This document shows positions 1-7,416 of a DNA stretch of 64,000 nt, piece by piece. This DNA is from Fibrobacter succinogenes (lineage in GTDB: Bacteria; Fibrobacterota; Fibrobacteria; Fibrobacterales; Fibrobacteraceae), in NCBI GenBank assembly GCA_902762305.1, contig CACWNW010000014.1, positions 1 through 64,000 on the forward strand. Direction: 5' to 3'. The notes beneath the pieces are model-generated. The model did no database searches and was not told the DNA's origin. It worked only from the letters and a program-made list of their open reading frames with translations. Position 1 is the first letter of the stretch; every line of letters begins with the position of its first letter. Position numbers and translations under genes: made by a program.

Positions 1-633
1 TACCCCCTCTTTGTCAACAGAAATTCCCGGCGGATTTTGGTCACCCGTTATACCATTTTCATTATTGCTATTCTCTGTATCCAAATAAATAGAGACTTCG
101 CTAGGAAATGCAAATGAATCAAAGCACTCGGTATCCGAGTCCTTTTTCAAAAGTCCAATTCTCTTTTCGCGAGGGACAGACGTGTGTTCCCCCCACAAAA
201 TCTTTCCAGACGAAATGACAACAACGTCCGGCGACTCATGTCTTTCGTAGGCACATTTGATCAAAGCGCGCGGGGGAAAAACTTTACCATTCAAATCAGC
301 CATCTTCACCGACAAATACTTATCAGCGCTCGGGAAAGTTCCCCCCGCGGGAATAGTAGCATTGCTGAAATCAAGCTCTACTTTATACAATCGGGCAGAC
401 AACCTTTCAAGACTGATTTTGGCGCCAGCTAAACTAGAATGTTCAGCCACTTTTACGCCCCTTGACGCATCATCGACATTGCGGTAGACTACTAATTTAA
501 AGCCTTGTATTTTTTTACCATTCTGATTTACCAATTGAAACTCGCCATCTTGATAGCAGGAAAATCCTTCAACCTTCAGTGAGGCAAAGCTCATTGAAAT
601 CGCAAGTAGGCACAACAGACATATTTTTTTCAT
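1..633 (-). CDS. secreted protein of unknown function, C-terminus beyond window
   Basis: A minus-strand frame opens at an ATG at 633 behind a strong ribosome site (GGGAGG) and stays open for 211 codons to the window edge, so the 3' end is missing. The N-terminus is a clear signal peptide (MKKICLLCLLAISMSFA, predicted cut before SLKVEG), so the protein is exported to the periplasm or beyond. The mature part has no motif I recognise. It is mixed polar sequence with a few cysteines, suggesting a small beta-rich domain. The 180 bp upstream (634-815) are very AT-rich with TTTGTATA-like repeats and no gene; they probably hold its promoter. Function unknown; being a gene is well supported by the signal peptide, ribosome site and unbroken frame. 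Confidence 0.8.
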   Translation of the reverse strand, partial: MKKICLLCLLAISMSFASLKVEGFSCYQDGEFQLVNQNGKKIQGFKLVVYRNVDDASRGVKVAEHSSLAGAKISLERLSARLYKVELDFSNATIPAGGTFPSADKYLSVKMADLNGKVFPPRALIKCAYERHESPDVVVISSGKILWGEHTSVPREKRIGLLKKDSDTECFDSFAFPSEVSIYLDTENSNNENGITGDQNPPGISVDKEGV

Positions 634-815
634 TCTTCCCTCCTTTAAAAAAAAACGGTTCGTTAAAATTTACAAAAACACGCAAACAAAGTTTATCGAA
701 CAAATTACTTTTTTGTATACATATTACTTACTTTGTATAAAAGCATATATGCTTACCATTTACATCTAAAACAAAAAAAGGCACATAAAGCCTTCGTTAA
801 CAACGTATGTTTTTT

Positions 816-1478
816 TTAATTGTCTTTTGCAAGGCGGGAAAGGCGCAGGTGGTCTTCGAAGTGTCCGTTGATGAACTCGTACTCGCGGCAGGTGCCCTCT
901 TGAGCAAAGCCCGCGCGAGTGGCGACCGCGATGCTTGCGGGATTCTGGAGCGAGGCCGAAATTTCGAGACGGTTGAGGCCGAGGGTTTTAAACGCGAAAC
1001 CGGAAAGGAGCGAGAGGGCCGAGGTCGCAAGGCCGCGCCCCGTAAATTCTTCACCCAGCCAGTAACTGACGCTCGCGGACCGGTGCGCCGCCTGGATCCA
1101 GCCAAGGACGATGACGCCCGCCAGTTGCAGGCTACCTGCTGCTTGCTGACTGCCGGCTGGCCGCAGGTCGCTTGCAGGAGCCGAACCGCCCGCAGGATTT
1201 AAACCGCCCGCTGGTTCTAAACCGCGCGCTCCCTGCTCGAAAATTCCCCAGCAGGCACCGTTCGCCATGAGGGCCTGCATTTCCCAGGAATCAATCCGCG
1301 CCTCGACATCGTCAACACTCGTGCATTCCGCGGGCCACGGGAGGTGGCGCGAAAGGAATCCTCGGTTCCGGTCGACGAGCGCAAAAACCGCTTCCGCATC
1401 CTGCTTGCCAAGCAAGCGGAGGGTTACGCGGCCATCGCTCAGTTCTACGTCGGGAATTTCGTCCAGGAGGTTTTCCAT
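816..1478 (-). CDS. GNAT-family N-acetyltransferase, RimJ/RimL type, with low-complexity insert
   Basis: A 220-residue acetyltransferase of the RimJ/RimL branch, which transfers acetyl from acetyl-CoA to N-terminal or side-chain amines. Family features seen: LSDGRVTLRLL at the start, SYWLGEEFTGRGLATSAL near residue 140 (the acetyl-CoA pyrophosphate loop, usually R/Q-x-x-G-x-G/A), and the C-terminal NPASIAVATRAGF helix. Between the strands GIFEQG and LAGVIVL, about residues 83-117 form a Pro/Ala/Gly-rich stretch with repeated PAGG units that the family normally lacks. It is encoded by tandem-like DNA at about 1128-1232. No good ribosome site precedes the ATG at 1478. A dispersed repeat lies just upstream. 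Substrate cannot be told. Confidence 0.85.
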   Translation of the reverse strand: MENLLDEIPDVELSDGRVTLRLLGKQDAEAVFALVDRNRGFLSRHLPWPAECTSVDDVEARIDSWEMQALMANGACWGIFEQGARGLEPAGGLNPAGGSAPASDLRPAGSQQAAGSLQLAGVIVLGWIQAAHRSASVSYWLGEEFTGRGLATSALSLLSGFAFKTLGLNRLEISASLQNPASIAVATRAGFAQEGTCREYEFINGHFEDHLRLSRLAKDN

Positions 1479-1536
1479 GCGGGAAGAATATATAGCAATT
1501 CAAAGGAGAATCAATATACCGACGAACGGTCTCTAC

Positions 1537-1629
1537 GTGAGCCGAAGACGGCTCGTCTTAACGAGCCGTCGAAGGCGAGAGTGAGTGAGATACCGGAGGT
1601 TTCAATACCCTAAACGTCAAGCGAACGGT
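1537..1629. repeat. 93-bp dispersed repeat, copy 1
   Basis: This segment aligns without gaps to 45758-45850 over 93 bp, with about 75 identical positions by hand count. It contains a hairpin (stem GACGGCTCG / CGAGCCGTC, loop TCTTAA). In the other copy both arms of this stem change together (GGCTCG/CGAGCC becomes GGTTCG/CGAACC). The 11-mer CGAACGGTCTC occurs at 1523-1533 and again at 1622-1632, near the two ends of this copy. It sits between an acetyltransferase start and the terminator of tRNA-Leu. Confidence 0.8.
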
Positions 1630-1637
1630 CTCATAAG

Positions 1638-1664
1638 AAAAAACCGCCGACCGAAGTCAGCGGG
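1638..1664 (-). terminator. intrinsic terminator of tRNA-Leu(CAG)
   Basis: Read on the minus strand, an 8-bp stem (CCGCTGAC/GTCGGCGG, one G-U pair) closes a TTCG tetraloop and is followed by six T residues. It lies 8 bp beyond the tRNA 3' end. Confidence 0.85.
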
Positions 1665-1671
1665 TTTTCAG

Positions 1672-1755
1672 TGCGGATGAAAGGACTTGAACCTTCATGC
1701 CCTTGCAGGCACTAGAACCTGAATCTAGCGTGTCTACCAGTTCCACCACATCCGC
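1672..1755 (-). tRNA. tRNA-Leu (anticodon CAG)
   Basis: An 84-nt class II tRNA on the minus strand. The acceptor stem GCGGATG pairs with CATCCGC and the discriminator is A. The anticodon stem-loop CTAGA-TTCAGGT-TCTAG gives anticodon CAG, which reads CUG. The long variable arm and the T-loop GTTCAAGTC are present. The 3' CCA is not encoded and must be added by the nucleotidyltransferase. Confidence 0.95.
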
Positions 1756-1764
1756 GTGGTGCAC

Positions 1765-1795
1765 CAAATTTTGAAAAATTCGCCCGATTTGTCAA
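1765..1795 (-). promoter_or_regulatory. promoter of tRNA-Leu(CAG)
   Basis: On the minus strand a consensus TTGACA (1790-1795) is followed after 17 bp by AAAATTTG (1765-1772), about 10 bp before the tRNA. The geometry matches the promoters of tRNA-Phe and tRNA-Ser in this window. Confidence 0.65.
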
Positions 1796-1872
1796 GGGTT
1801 TCTTGATAAAAAAGGGGCATCCTCTTTCTTATAACTTTAATCCGGTATGAAATTTACGCGGGCGGGGCCCAT

Positions 1873-2628
1873 TTATTGCCGGAAAGACTCGCGGATCCAG
1901 TCCAGGTGCTTTTCGCGCCAGTACGACCAGTCGTGCTCGCCCGCAGGGTCGAACCGGAGCGTGCAGTCCGCCCGCACCTCCCTGCAGAATTCCTCAATCC
2001 AGGGTACGGCCTCCGCTACCGGGAACAGCCTGTCGTTGCCGCCCTGCAAGAACCGCCACCTGCCGGAGCGCATCCTGGAGGCGTTCATGCCGGCGATTAC
2101 GCGGGCCTCGCCCAGCAGCTTGCCGAACGAACTTGCAAGGAGCCGGTCCTTCACGCGGCGCTTGCCCTGCATGGAATAGACGAGCACCCCCAGCGCCCCG
2201 TCCGAGACGCCGACCAGCGAGATTGTATCTACCGGCGAGCCGCGACGCGCTGCGACCGAATCAATCGCAGCATCGACTGCCGCCACCATGACACCCGTCG
2301 CCCAGTGTTTGTCCCTGCATGCCGAAGCGCTCACCACGATTACATTCGGGAAAAGTTTTGAGAAGTCATCGCCCGCGACAAGCCCCTTTTGGCAGTTGCC
2401 GCTCGTCATGCCCCCATGGAACCACACGACAACTTCGGATTTCACAGTCTGCGCGGGGAGTTTCGCCTTGTTTTTTACCGACGACTTCGCCGGAGTTTTC
2501 GCCTTCGCCGGCCACCATACGCCCACAACGCTCTTTACACCCCGTGCGGAAACAGAAAGCGTATCCTGCGAGGCAAATGACGCAGCACAAAAAAAGAAAA
2601 CTAGGGATAACGCAAGCCGCAACCGCAT
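1873..2628 (-). CDS. secreted alpha/beta hydrolase
   Basis: A 251-residue exported protein of the alpha/beta-hydrolase (esterase/peptidase) fold. It has a signal peptide (RLRLALSLVFFFCAASFA), then an oxyanion-type strand VVVWFHGGM, a nucleophile elbow GVSDGALG (G-x-S-x-G) and a late histidine in the segment GEHDWSYW, completing a plausible Ser-Asp-His triad. The family resembles polyhydroxybutyrate-depolymerase or esterase-like proteins, but the substrate is unknown. I use the ATG at 2628, which follows GCGGAG at good spacing and puts the signal peptide at the N-terminus; a longer frame starts eight codons earlier inside the preceding gene. It is the last gene of a tightly packed group with the two membrane proteins upstream (1-bp and 6-bp gaps). 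Confidence 0.75.
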   Translation of the reverse strand: MRLRLALSLVFFFCAASFASQDTLSVSARGVKSVVGVWWPAKAKTPAKSSVKNKAKLPAQTVKSEVVVWFHGGMTSGNCQKGLVAGDDFSKLFPNVIVVSASACRDKHWATGVMVAAVDAAIDSVAARRGSPVDTISLVGVSDGALGVLVYSMQGKRRVKDRLLASSFGKLLGEARVIAGMNASRMRSGRWRFLQGGNDRLFPVAEAVPWIEEFCREVRADCTLRFDPAGEHDWSYWREKHLDWIRESFRQ

Positions 2629-2629
2629 G

Positions 2630-3211
2630 TTACTCCGCTTGCAGGGAACCATCCTGTGCGGGAGTCTGCTCTTTACGCTTCGGCCGAACTTTCGGGGGAA
2701 GCTTCGTCATAATTCCGAGCACCAAGAAAAACAGCATGGCGATAAAACTCAGAAGAGCGATCCCCGCATAGATGAGCGCGTATTCCATCTGGTAATCAGC
2801 AAGCACCTCCCAGTCCAGTCCGCCATCCGTGGTAGAAATAGACTGCACGACAAACACGTTGTCCTTAGCGCGGGATGCATATATCTCCAAAGGTATTTCG
2901 GAAGCGTCCACACTCGCAAAGCTGAACCATTCCGCCAGTTCGTCGTTGAGTTCCTGCGAACTGTAAAGGACGAAGGTTGCATCCTTGTCACCATTTATCT
3001 GGAAATACGTCTTGTCCAAAAACGGGATGTTGCTGCCACCGAACAGGCTCGGTATAGAAGCGTGGCTCAGCGTCCCGTAAAAAAGATGCGGCTCCGAAAA
3101 AAAACTGCGCACCACGAGATGCGTGCACGACACACACCAAACAATAATCAAAAGAAAAAACAACGACGTATTCAGGTATACGTATTTTCTAGTCTGGAGA
3201 AACGAAGCCAT
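2630..3211 (-). CDS. two-pass membrane protein of unknown function
   Basis: 193 residues with one transmembrane segment near the N-terminus (LNTSLFFLLIIVWCVSC), a periplasmic-type middle domain of about 110 residues and a second membrane segment (YALIYAGIALLSFIAMLFF) followed by a basic tail (PPKVRPKRKEQ). No family recognised. Middle strands such as DATFVLYSSQELNDELAEW suggest a small globular sensor-like domain. It lies between a membrane protein of similar topology and a secreted hydrolase, all on one transcript, so a joint role at the inner membrane is likely. Confidence 0.75.
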   Translation of the reverse strand: MASFLQTRKYVYLNTSLFFLLIIVWCVSCTHLVVRSFFSEPHLFYGTLSHASIPSLFGGSNIPFLDKTYFQINGDKDATFVLYSSQELNDELAEWFSFASVDASEIPLEIYASRAKDNVFVVQSISTTDGGLDWEVLADYQMEYALIYAGIALLSFIAMLFFLVLGIMTKLPPKVRPKRKEQTPAQDGSLQAE

Positions 3212-3217
3212 AACAAA

Positions 3218-4000
3218 TCAGGTTTTAGACCTGAATATAAAAAAGAATGTCGAAAGCAGCAAGACCAACGTAAGGAAATAGAACACCAACGGGATCTTCG
3301 CCTTCAAGGCAATCTCGTTCAGGCTTTCTTGCTGGAAAAACTGTATGAGTTCCTCACCCGAAAGAATCGTCTCGTGGTCATCGAAGCGGTTCCATGCAAG
3401 CGAATGTTCTACGTTCTCGCTCAAGAGGTGCGAGATGCGCTGCGCAAGAGTATCGGGAACTTCGAGCCCCCGCGGAATTTCCACCGGGAAACCGAAGCGA
3501 GCAGAATCGAGGACCATCTGCAACGGATAGGCGATATTGCCCGGAAGGAACGCGGCCTCGGCATAGACCAAATCCCATTCATCCAACCACGCACGACGGA
3601 CAGACAGGTAACGACGAATGGCGGCAATCTTGCTCATCACGCGGCGTTCGAACTGGTTCACCGTATATGCGGGCGGTGCCTTTATCCCGTGAAGTCCATC
3701 CATTTCTTTCGAGAACGAAACCGCGACCTCCCGCAGGGACATCGTCTGCGAAACGACCTTCATGGAATCCTTCGCATAGCCGGCGCGGTAATTCGCCATA
3801 TAGCGCATGAGGTCCATTTCCATGAGCTGGTAATCCGACAGCGACTTGATATAGCGCGAATAGACAACTAGGTCGGGCTTCTGCGAAACGTAGAAAAGGG
3901 CGGTAAGCCCGAGCGTGAGCAGGATAATCAGCCAAACCCACGGAGTCTTGAGCTTCGCGTTGAAGGTGGCGGCAATTGTCCTGTTTTTATTTTCGTCCAC
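3218..4000 (-). CDS. two-pass membrane protein with helical periplasmic domain
   Basis: 260 residues: membrane helix near residues 20-40 (WVWLIILLTLGLTALFYVS), about 190 mostly helical residues predicted outside the cytoplasm, and a C-terminal membrane helix (IPLVFYFLTLVLLLSTFFFIF) ending in RSKT. No recognised family or catalytic motif. It is the first gene of the three-gene minus-strand unit and shares its topology with the next protein. Only 34 bp separate its start from the divergent lipoprotein gene at 4035, so both promoters must overlap there. Confidence 0.75.
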   Translation of the reverse strand: MDENKNRTIAATFNAKLKTPWVWLIILLTLGLTALFYVSQKPDLVVYSRYIKSLSDYQLMEMDLMRYMANYRAGYAKDSMKVVSQTMSLREVAVSFSKEMDGLHGIKAPPAYTVNQFERRVMSKIAAIRRYLSVRRAWLDEWDLVYAEAAFLPGNIAYPLQMVLDSARFGFPVEIPRGLEVPDTLAQRISHLLSENVEHSLAWNRFDDHETILSGEELIQFFQQESLNEIALKAKIPLVFYFLTLVLLLSTFFFIFRSKT

Positions 4001-4034
4001 ACGTAGAAATTACCTTTTTTCTACTTTGGTGGGT

Positions 4035-5477
4035 ATGAGACGCTCGTTTTTTTCGACATTTTTGACCTTTTTGCCGTTTTTGGGCATTTTTGCCGGCCTT
4101 GGCGCATGCACCATTGAACGCGCCGAGGAACAAATCATCGAAAAACACGTGAACGGCACAAAGAAAACCTCCGTGTGGGTGTACCCCGACGGCGAAATCC
4201 TCAAGCGCAACGAGTGGTACGACAACGGCATCAAGCAATTCGAAATCCAGTACAAGAACGGCGTACCGCATGGCAGCATCAAACGCTGGACCGTACTCGG
4301 CGACGTGGCACTTGACGGCGAATACAAGAACGGCAGGCGCGAAGGCAAGTGGACCAGCTACTTCGTAGAAAGGCTGAACTCCCGCCGCAAAGAATCCGTA
4401 CGCTACTACAAGGACGACCACCCCGTTGGCGACTGGGAAGGCTGGCATTTCAACGGGAACAAGGCTTTCGAGGAGCACTACGACGAAAACGGGAATGCAG
4501 TAGGCGTGTGGAAAAAGTGGCACGAGAATGGCGTGCTTGCCGAAGAAAACAGCAACTGTCACAACGAAGAAGAAACCGATTTTGACAAACTACAACCAAT
4601 ACCCGGATTCCTCAAACACTATAGTCGAGACTGCAAAATCCTTGAAGACTATGAATGCTTCATGGGCAAAAAACAAGGCAAGTACAAACTATACTATGAA
4701 TCGTATGGCACCCCAGATTCTTCTGCCGAAAACTGTAACAACGCCAAAATCCGCGAAGAGGGCCTCATAGACGATTTAGAATGCGGTTCCGATTTGTTCC
4801 CCACAGCACTCTATAGGGCGGATGGTTCTATCATAAAGAAAGTGGAGTACCATGCCGATGATTGCGGCTACTCCCCATCCCGAGTTTCATGGTTTGACGA
4901 GCACGGAAACCTACTCAGGGAAACGGTGTTTAAAAACCATACCCATTTCGGATGGGACGGTGTTGTCTACGGACTATGCGAAGGTTCATCTAACCTTTTC
5001 TGCGCAGAAACATCTAATGTTCAATACGCAAACCCTTACGGCAATCTAGATAGCAGCACATTGAGTCAAAAAGATGCTTTCAGCCAAAACATCGGCAAAC
5101 ACAAGGCTACAGTCCGTTACATAAAATCGGGACATAAATTACTTTATGAAGAATACTGGGATTTTAGCGACAATCCAGAATGGAAAGACAGTGGACCGAT
5201 TCTCCTTGTAACCCGCAGTTTTTATCCCGACAGCATGGGCGGCGGAATGGCAAGCGAAGGCTTTTGGGGAAACCCTTCCGTCGAAGGCGAATCCAAACGG
5301 CACGGCATCTGGCGCAACTGGTACCCGAACGGTGTACTGAAAGACAGCCTCAACTACGTGAACGGGGAACGCATCGGCGAACAATTCGGTTACGACAGCA
5401 CCGGAAAACTCACGATACACAAGACCGAAAACGGGAAGAACAAGCCGGTGATTATGCACCTGCCGGGGCAGAACTAG
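4035..5477 (+). CDS. YwqK/MORN-repeat lipoprotein
   Basis: 480 residues beginning with a lipoprotein signal (FLGIFAGLGAC, lipobox LGAC), so probably anchored in the outer membrane. The mature protein carries repeated YwqK/MORN-2 type units such as DGEILKRNEWYDNG, YKNGVPHGSIKRW, GDWEGWHFNGNKAFEEHY and GVWKKWHENGVLAEE. A cysteine-containing middle section separates them from a last set near residues 420-470. Such repeats form beta-hairpin stacks; their partners are unknown, and some homologues act as toxin-immunity proteins. I start at the ATG at 4035, not at the longer frame from 3915, because the signal peptide begins there and TCTACTTTGG, a promoter-like element, lies just upstream. Confidence 0.85.
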   Translation: MRRSFFSTFLTFLPFLGIFAGLGACTIERAEEQIIEKHVNGTKKTSVWVYPDGEILKRNEWYDNGIKQFEIQYKNGVPHGSIKRWTVLGDVALDGEYKNGRREGKWTSYFVERLNSRRKESVRYYKDDHPVGDWEGWHFNGNKAFEEHYDENGNAVGVWKKWHENGVLAEENSNCHNEEETDFDKLQPIPGFLKHYSRDCKILEDYECFMGKKQGKYKLYYESYGTPDSSAENCNNAKIREEGLIDDLECGSDLFPTALYRADGSIIKKVEYHADDCGYSPSRVSWFDEHGNLLRETVFKNHTHFGWDGVVYGLCEGSSNLFCAETSNVQYANPYGNLDSSTLSQKDAFSQNIGKHKATVRYIKSGHKLLYEEYWDFSDNPEWKDSGPILLVTRSFYPDSMGGGMASEGFWGNPSVEGESKRHGIWRNWYPNGVLKDSLNYVNGERIGEQFGYDSTGKLTIHKTENGKNKPVIMHLPGQN

Positions 5478-5498
5478 GAACAAGCTCCCAAAAGCGTT

Positions 5499-6326
5499 CT
5501 ACCCGTTCTTGGTAATTTCGTAAAGGTGTCTCCTGCAAATCCACGGCAGATTGAAGTCGCCCACCTTTCCGCTCTTCGACAACCTAGGCCCGCGCAAGCA
5601 AAGCTTCTCTAGGCAATCTTCACCGCACTTGTATGCAAAATAACGGGAAAAATCCTTGTCCGCGACGTTCCCGATAGCGCACCGTTCTATTTCAACCAAC
5701 CCCTGGCATGGATAAATATCGCCCTTGGCACTCATGTGCAGCTGGAGCCTGTTTTCGCAAGGCTGTACCGGATATTTTGGGGGACGCGCCAGCAATCCAA
5801 CAGAATGTTCCGGAAAAAAAGCGACCTCTTTGGTGTTCAATGTTTCTGATGCAAACACATTGATTCTGTCAAATATTTCAACTGTTCCCAAAAAGAGAAT
5901 TTCACAGTCGCAAGCAGCGCAAAGTTTCTTGACAACGTTCTCGATCGAACTCACGTACGGCAAGTCGCTCTCGGAAACATGGATACTGAGAAAACCTACC
6001 GAATATGCTTTCCTGATTTCATCCAGTTCCTGTTTGTGGAGAACAGCATCCCTCAAATTGACATGGACTTTCGATACAAAGTTACAGTTTTTTATGGTTT
6101 CTAGAATTTTTTTCGTCTTTTCAGGCACACAGAAAAGCTGTGTCGTGAACAGCTCGACAGCATTCATTCCGGCAGGGCTTTTCTCTTCAGGTAATTCCTT
6201 CACCCAACGAGCATAGCGCTTCAGCCACCCCGTTATTTTGCTTGACGAAATGGTAAAATCATTTCCGCTTTTATTGATTTCTAGATGCAGCGTTATGGAG
6301 CGAAACGGCAGATTAAAGCACTTCAT
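5499..6326 (-). CDS. SPASM-like partner protein lacking the radical SAM cysteine motif
   Basis: 275 residues with a C-terminal SPASM-like cysteine block: C190, then G202-x4-C207, C216, C234-x3-C238-x4-C243 and C264. Such blocks bind auxiliary iron-sulfur clusters in peptide-modifying radical SAM enzymes. The N-terminal two thirds keep the alternating strand/helix pattern of a radical SAM barrel (LHLEINKSGND, VSKVHVNLRD, GFLSIHVSESD), but there is no CxxxCxxC near the start, so it cannot bind the SAM-cleaving cluster in the usual way. It starts behind AAAGG at 6326, 23 bp after the upstream radical SAM gene, and is last in the cassette. Likely a degenerate enzyme acting as recognition or scaffold subunit. 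The function is inferred; homologues may instead be stand-alone. Confidence 0.75.
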   Translation of the reverse strand: MKCFNLPFRSITLHLEINKSGNDFTISSSKITGWLKRYARWVKELPEEKSPAGMNAVELFTTQLFCVPEKTKKILETIKNCNFVSKVHVNLRDAVLHKQELDEIRKAYSVGFLSIHVSESDLPYVSSIENVVKKLCAACDCEILFLGTVEIFDRINVFASETLNTKEVAFFPEHSVGLLARPPKYPVQPCENRLQLHMSAKGDIYPCQGLVEIERCAIGNVADKDFSRYFAYKCGEDCLEKLCLRGPRLSKSGKVGDFNLPWICRRHLYEITKNG

Positions 6327-6349
6327 TTGGAACCTTTAATATTCGTTTT

Positions 6350-7345
6350 TTAGATATCATGACGACTTATGTACGCCCTAACGGAATCAATATTCTCTTT
6401 TTTCGAAAACACCTGTGCGCAGATTTTACATGGCGACATGTGCTTTCCCCGATATTCAATACCGCATTCCTTAAAGATTGGGAAAAAGGATTTTATACCC
6501 AGGAAAGCAATTCTTCTCAAAATGACATCCCTGTTCATCCTTTTTAATATAGACGCAAGGCTTTCATTGTAAATATTTCCATTGACATACTCATCGCATT
6601 GGTCAAGCCCTGCGCAACAGGGCGCAACGAAACCTTTTGAACTTACAGTCACATTAAAATTATTTTCACAAACGGCACTCATCCCACACGGCGGATTATA
6701 TAAATCATTTTCATCCAAAAGTTTCGTAGCCCGTCCGACAGCAGCAACCTGACAGCAAGAAATCTTACCTGCCAGTTTTACCGCATCTGGATCAAGGAGA
6801 TCCATGACTTCTTTCATCTGATGGCTTTTGGTCGTAAGCAACCGAAGGTTGGTCGCGATTTCATTCTCGTAACAGGCGCGAAGGCAATTGTTAATGGTCT
6901 CGGGACTAACAAACTGGTAATGCCAATAATCCCAAGATATTTCCATGTGGGTGAGGCCACTCTTACGGATTTCCTCACAGACGCGCCGTGCATTGTCTAG
7001 CTTCTGACTCCAGAAGGCGTTCGTCGTACAGGATATTACTTTAAAGCCCGCCTTTTTCGCACAAGCAAACAACTCCTTGCAGTCATCCTTGTAGATGAAG
7101 GATTCTCCCCCAGCCAAATGGAATCTCTTTGCGATAGAATCTTGTTTTGCCGCCTCACGGATGCATCTTTTCGCGACATCCATGTCCAATTTATCGCCTT
7201 TACCGTATTCTCCCGCGGACAGATAGCACATAGCGCATTTCGCTGTGCAGCGGTTGGTATTTTCCATCACAAGGCAGTCATAATGAAAATCTTTAGTCCT
7301 ATACTGGAACTGCTGATACGGGTTATATTCATTTGATTGAGTCAT
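6350..7345 (-). CDS. radical SAM/SPASM peptide-modifying enzyme (candidate)
   Basis: 331 residues from the ATG at 7345. The radical SAM motif is present as NRCTAKCAMCYL (C33-x3-C37-x2-C40), followed by a GGE motif (GGESFIY, residues 79-81). The C-terminal region has a SPASM-type cysteine set (C220, C226, GFVAPCC at 243-244, C250, C294, C306, C309) that would hold auxiliary clusters. Such enzymes cross-link, epimerise or otherwise alter peptides, using SAM-derived radicals in the cytoplasm. A longer frame reaches 7381, but its start falls inside the terminator hairpin of the upstream gene, so I reject it. The gene sits directly after a small precursor-like gene and before a cluster-binding partner. 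Family membership is clear; peptide substrate and chemistry are inferred. Confidence 0.88.
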   Translation of the reverse strand: MTQSNEYNPYQQFQYRTKDFHYDCLVMENTNRCTAKCAMCYLSAGEYGKGDKLDMDVAKRCIREAAKQDSIAKRFHLAGGESFIYKDDCKELFACAKKAGFKVISCTTNAFWSQKLDNARRVCEEIRKSGLTHMEISWDYWHYQFVSPETINNCLRACYENEIATNLRLLTTKSHQMKEVMDLLDPDAVKLAGKISCCQVAAVGRATKLLDENDLYNPPCGMSAVCENNFNVTVSSKGFVAPCCAGLDQCDEYVNGNIYNESLASILKRMNRDVILRRIAFLGIKSFFPIFKECGIEYRGKHMSPCKICAQVFSKKENIDSVRAYISRHDI

Positions 7346-7357
7346 ACAACACTTCAA

Positions 7358-7385
7358 TAAAAACGGCGGTGGGAAACCCACCGCC
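7358..7385 (-). terminator. terminator between precursor-like gene and radical SAM gene
   Basis: Minus-strand hairpin with a perfect 9-bp stem GGCGGTGGG/CCCACCGCC, TTT loop and GTTTTTA tail. It lies 32 bp past the precursor stop and 12 bp before the radical SAM start. Partial read-through would give more precursor than enzyme, as is common in RiPP clusters. Confidence 0.88.
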
Positions 7386-7416
7386 TTGGTTTCAACATTA
7401 ACCTAACAAAGGCGGG

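Noticed and set aside
3228-3238. The 11-mer GACCTGAATAT also at about 8139 and 39544, suspected promoter motif
   Set aside because: The first copy is inside the coding end of the membrane protein gene and the positions relative to starts differ, so shared function is not supported.
2288-3871. 527-codon plus-strand open frame
   Set aside because: It lies antisense to the hydrolase and membrane-protein genes, which have signal peptides, membrane helices and ribosome sites. Its own translation is Arg/His-rich with no motif, typical of a GC-driven shadow frame.
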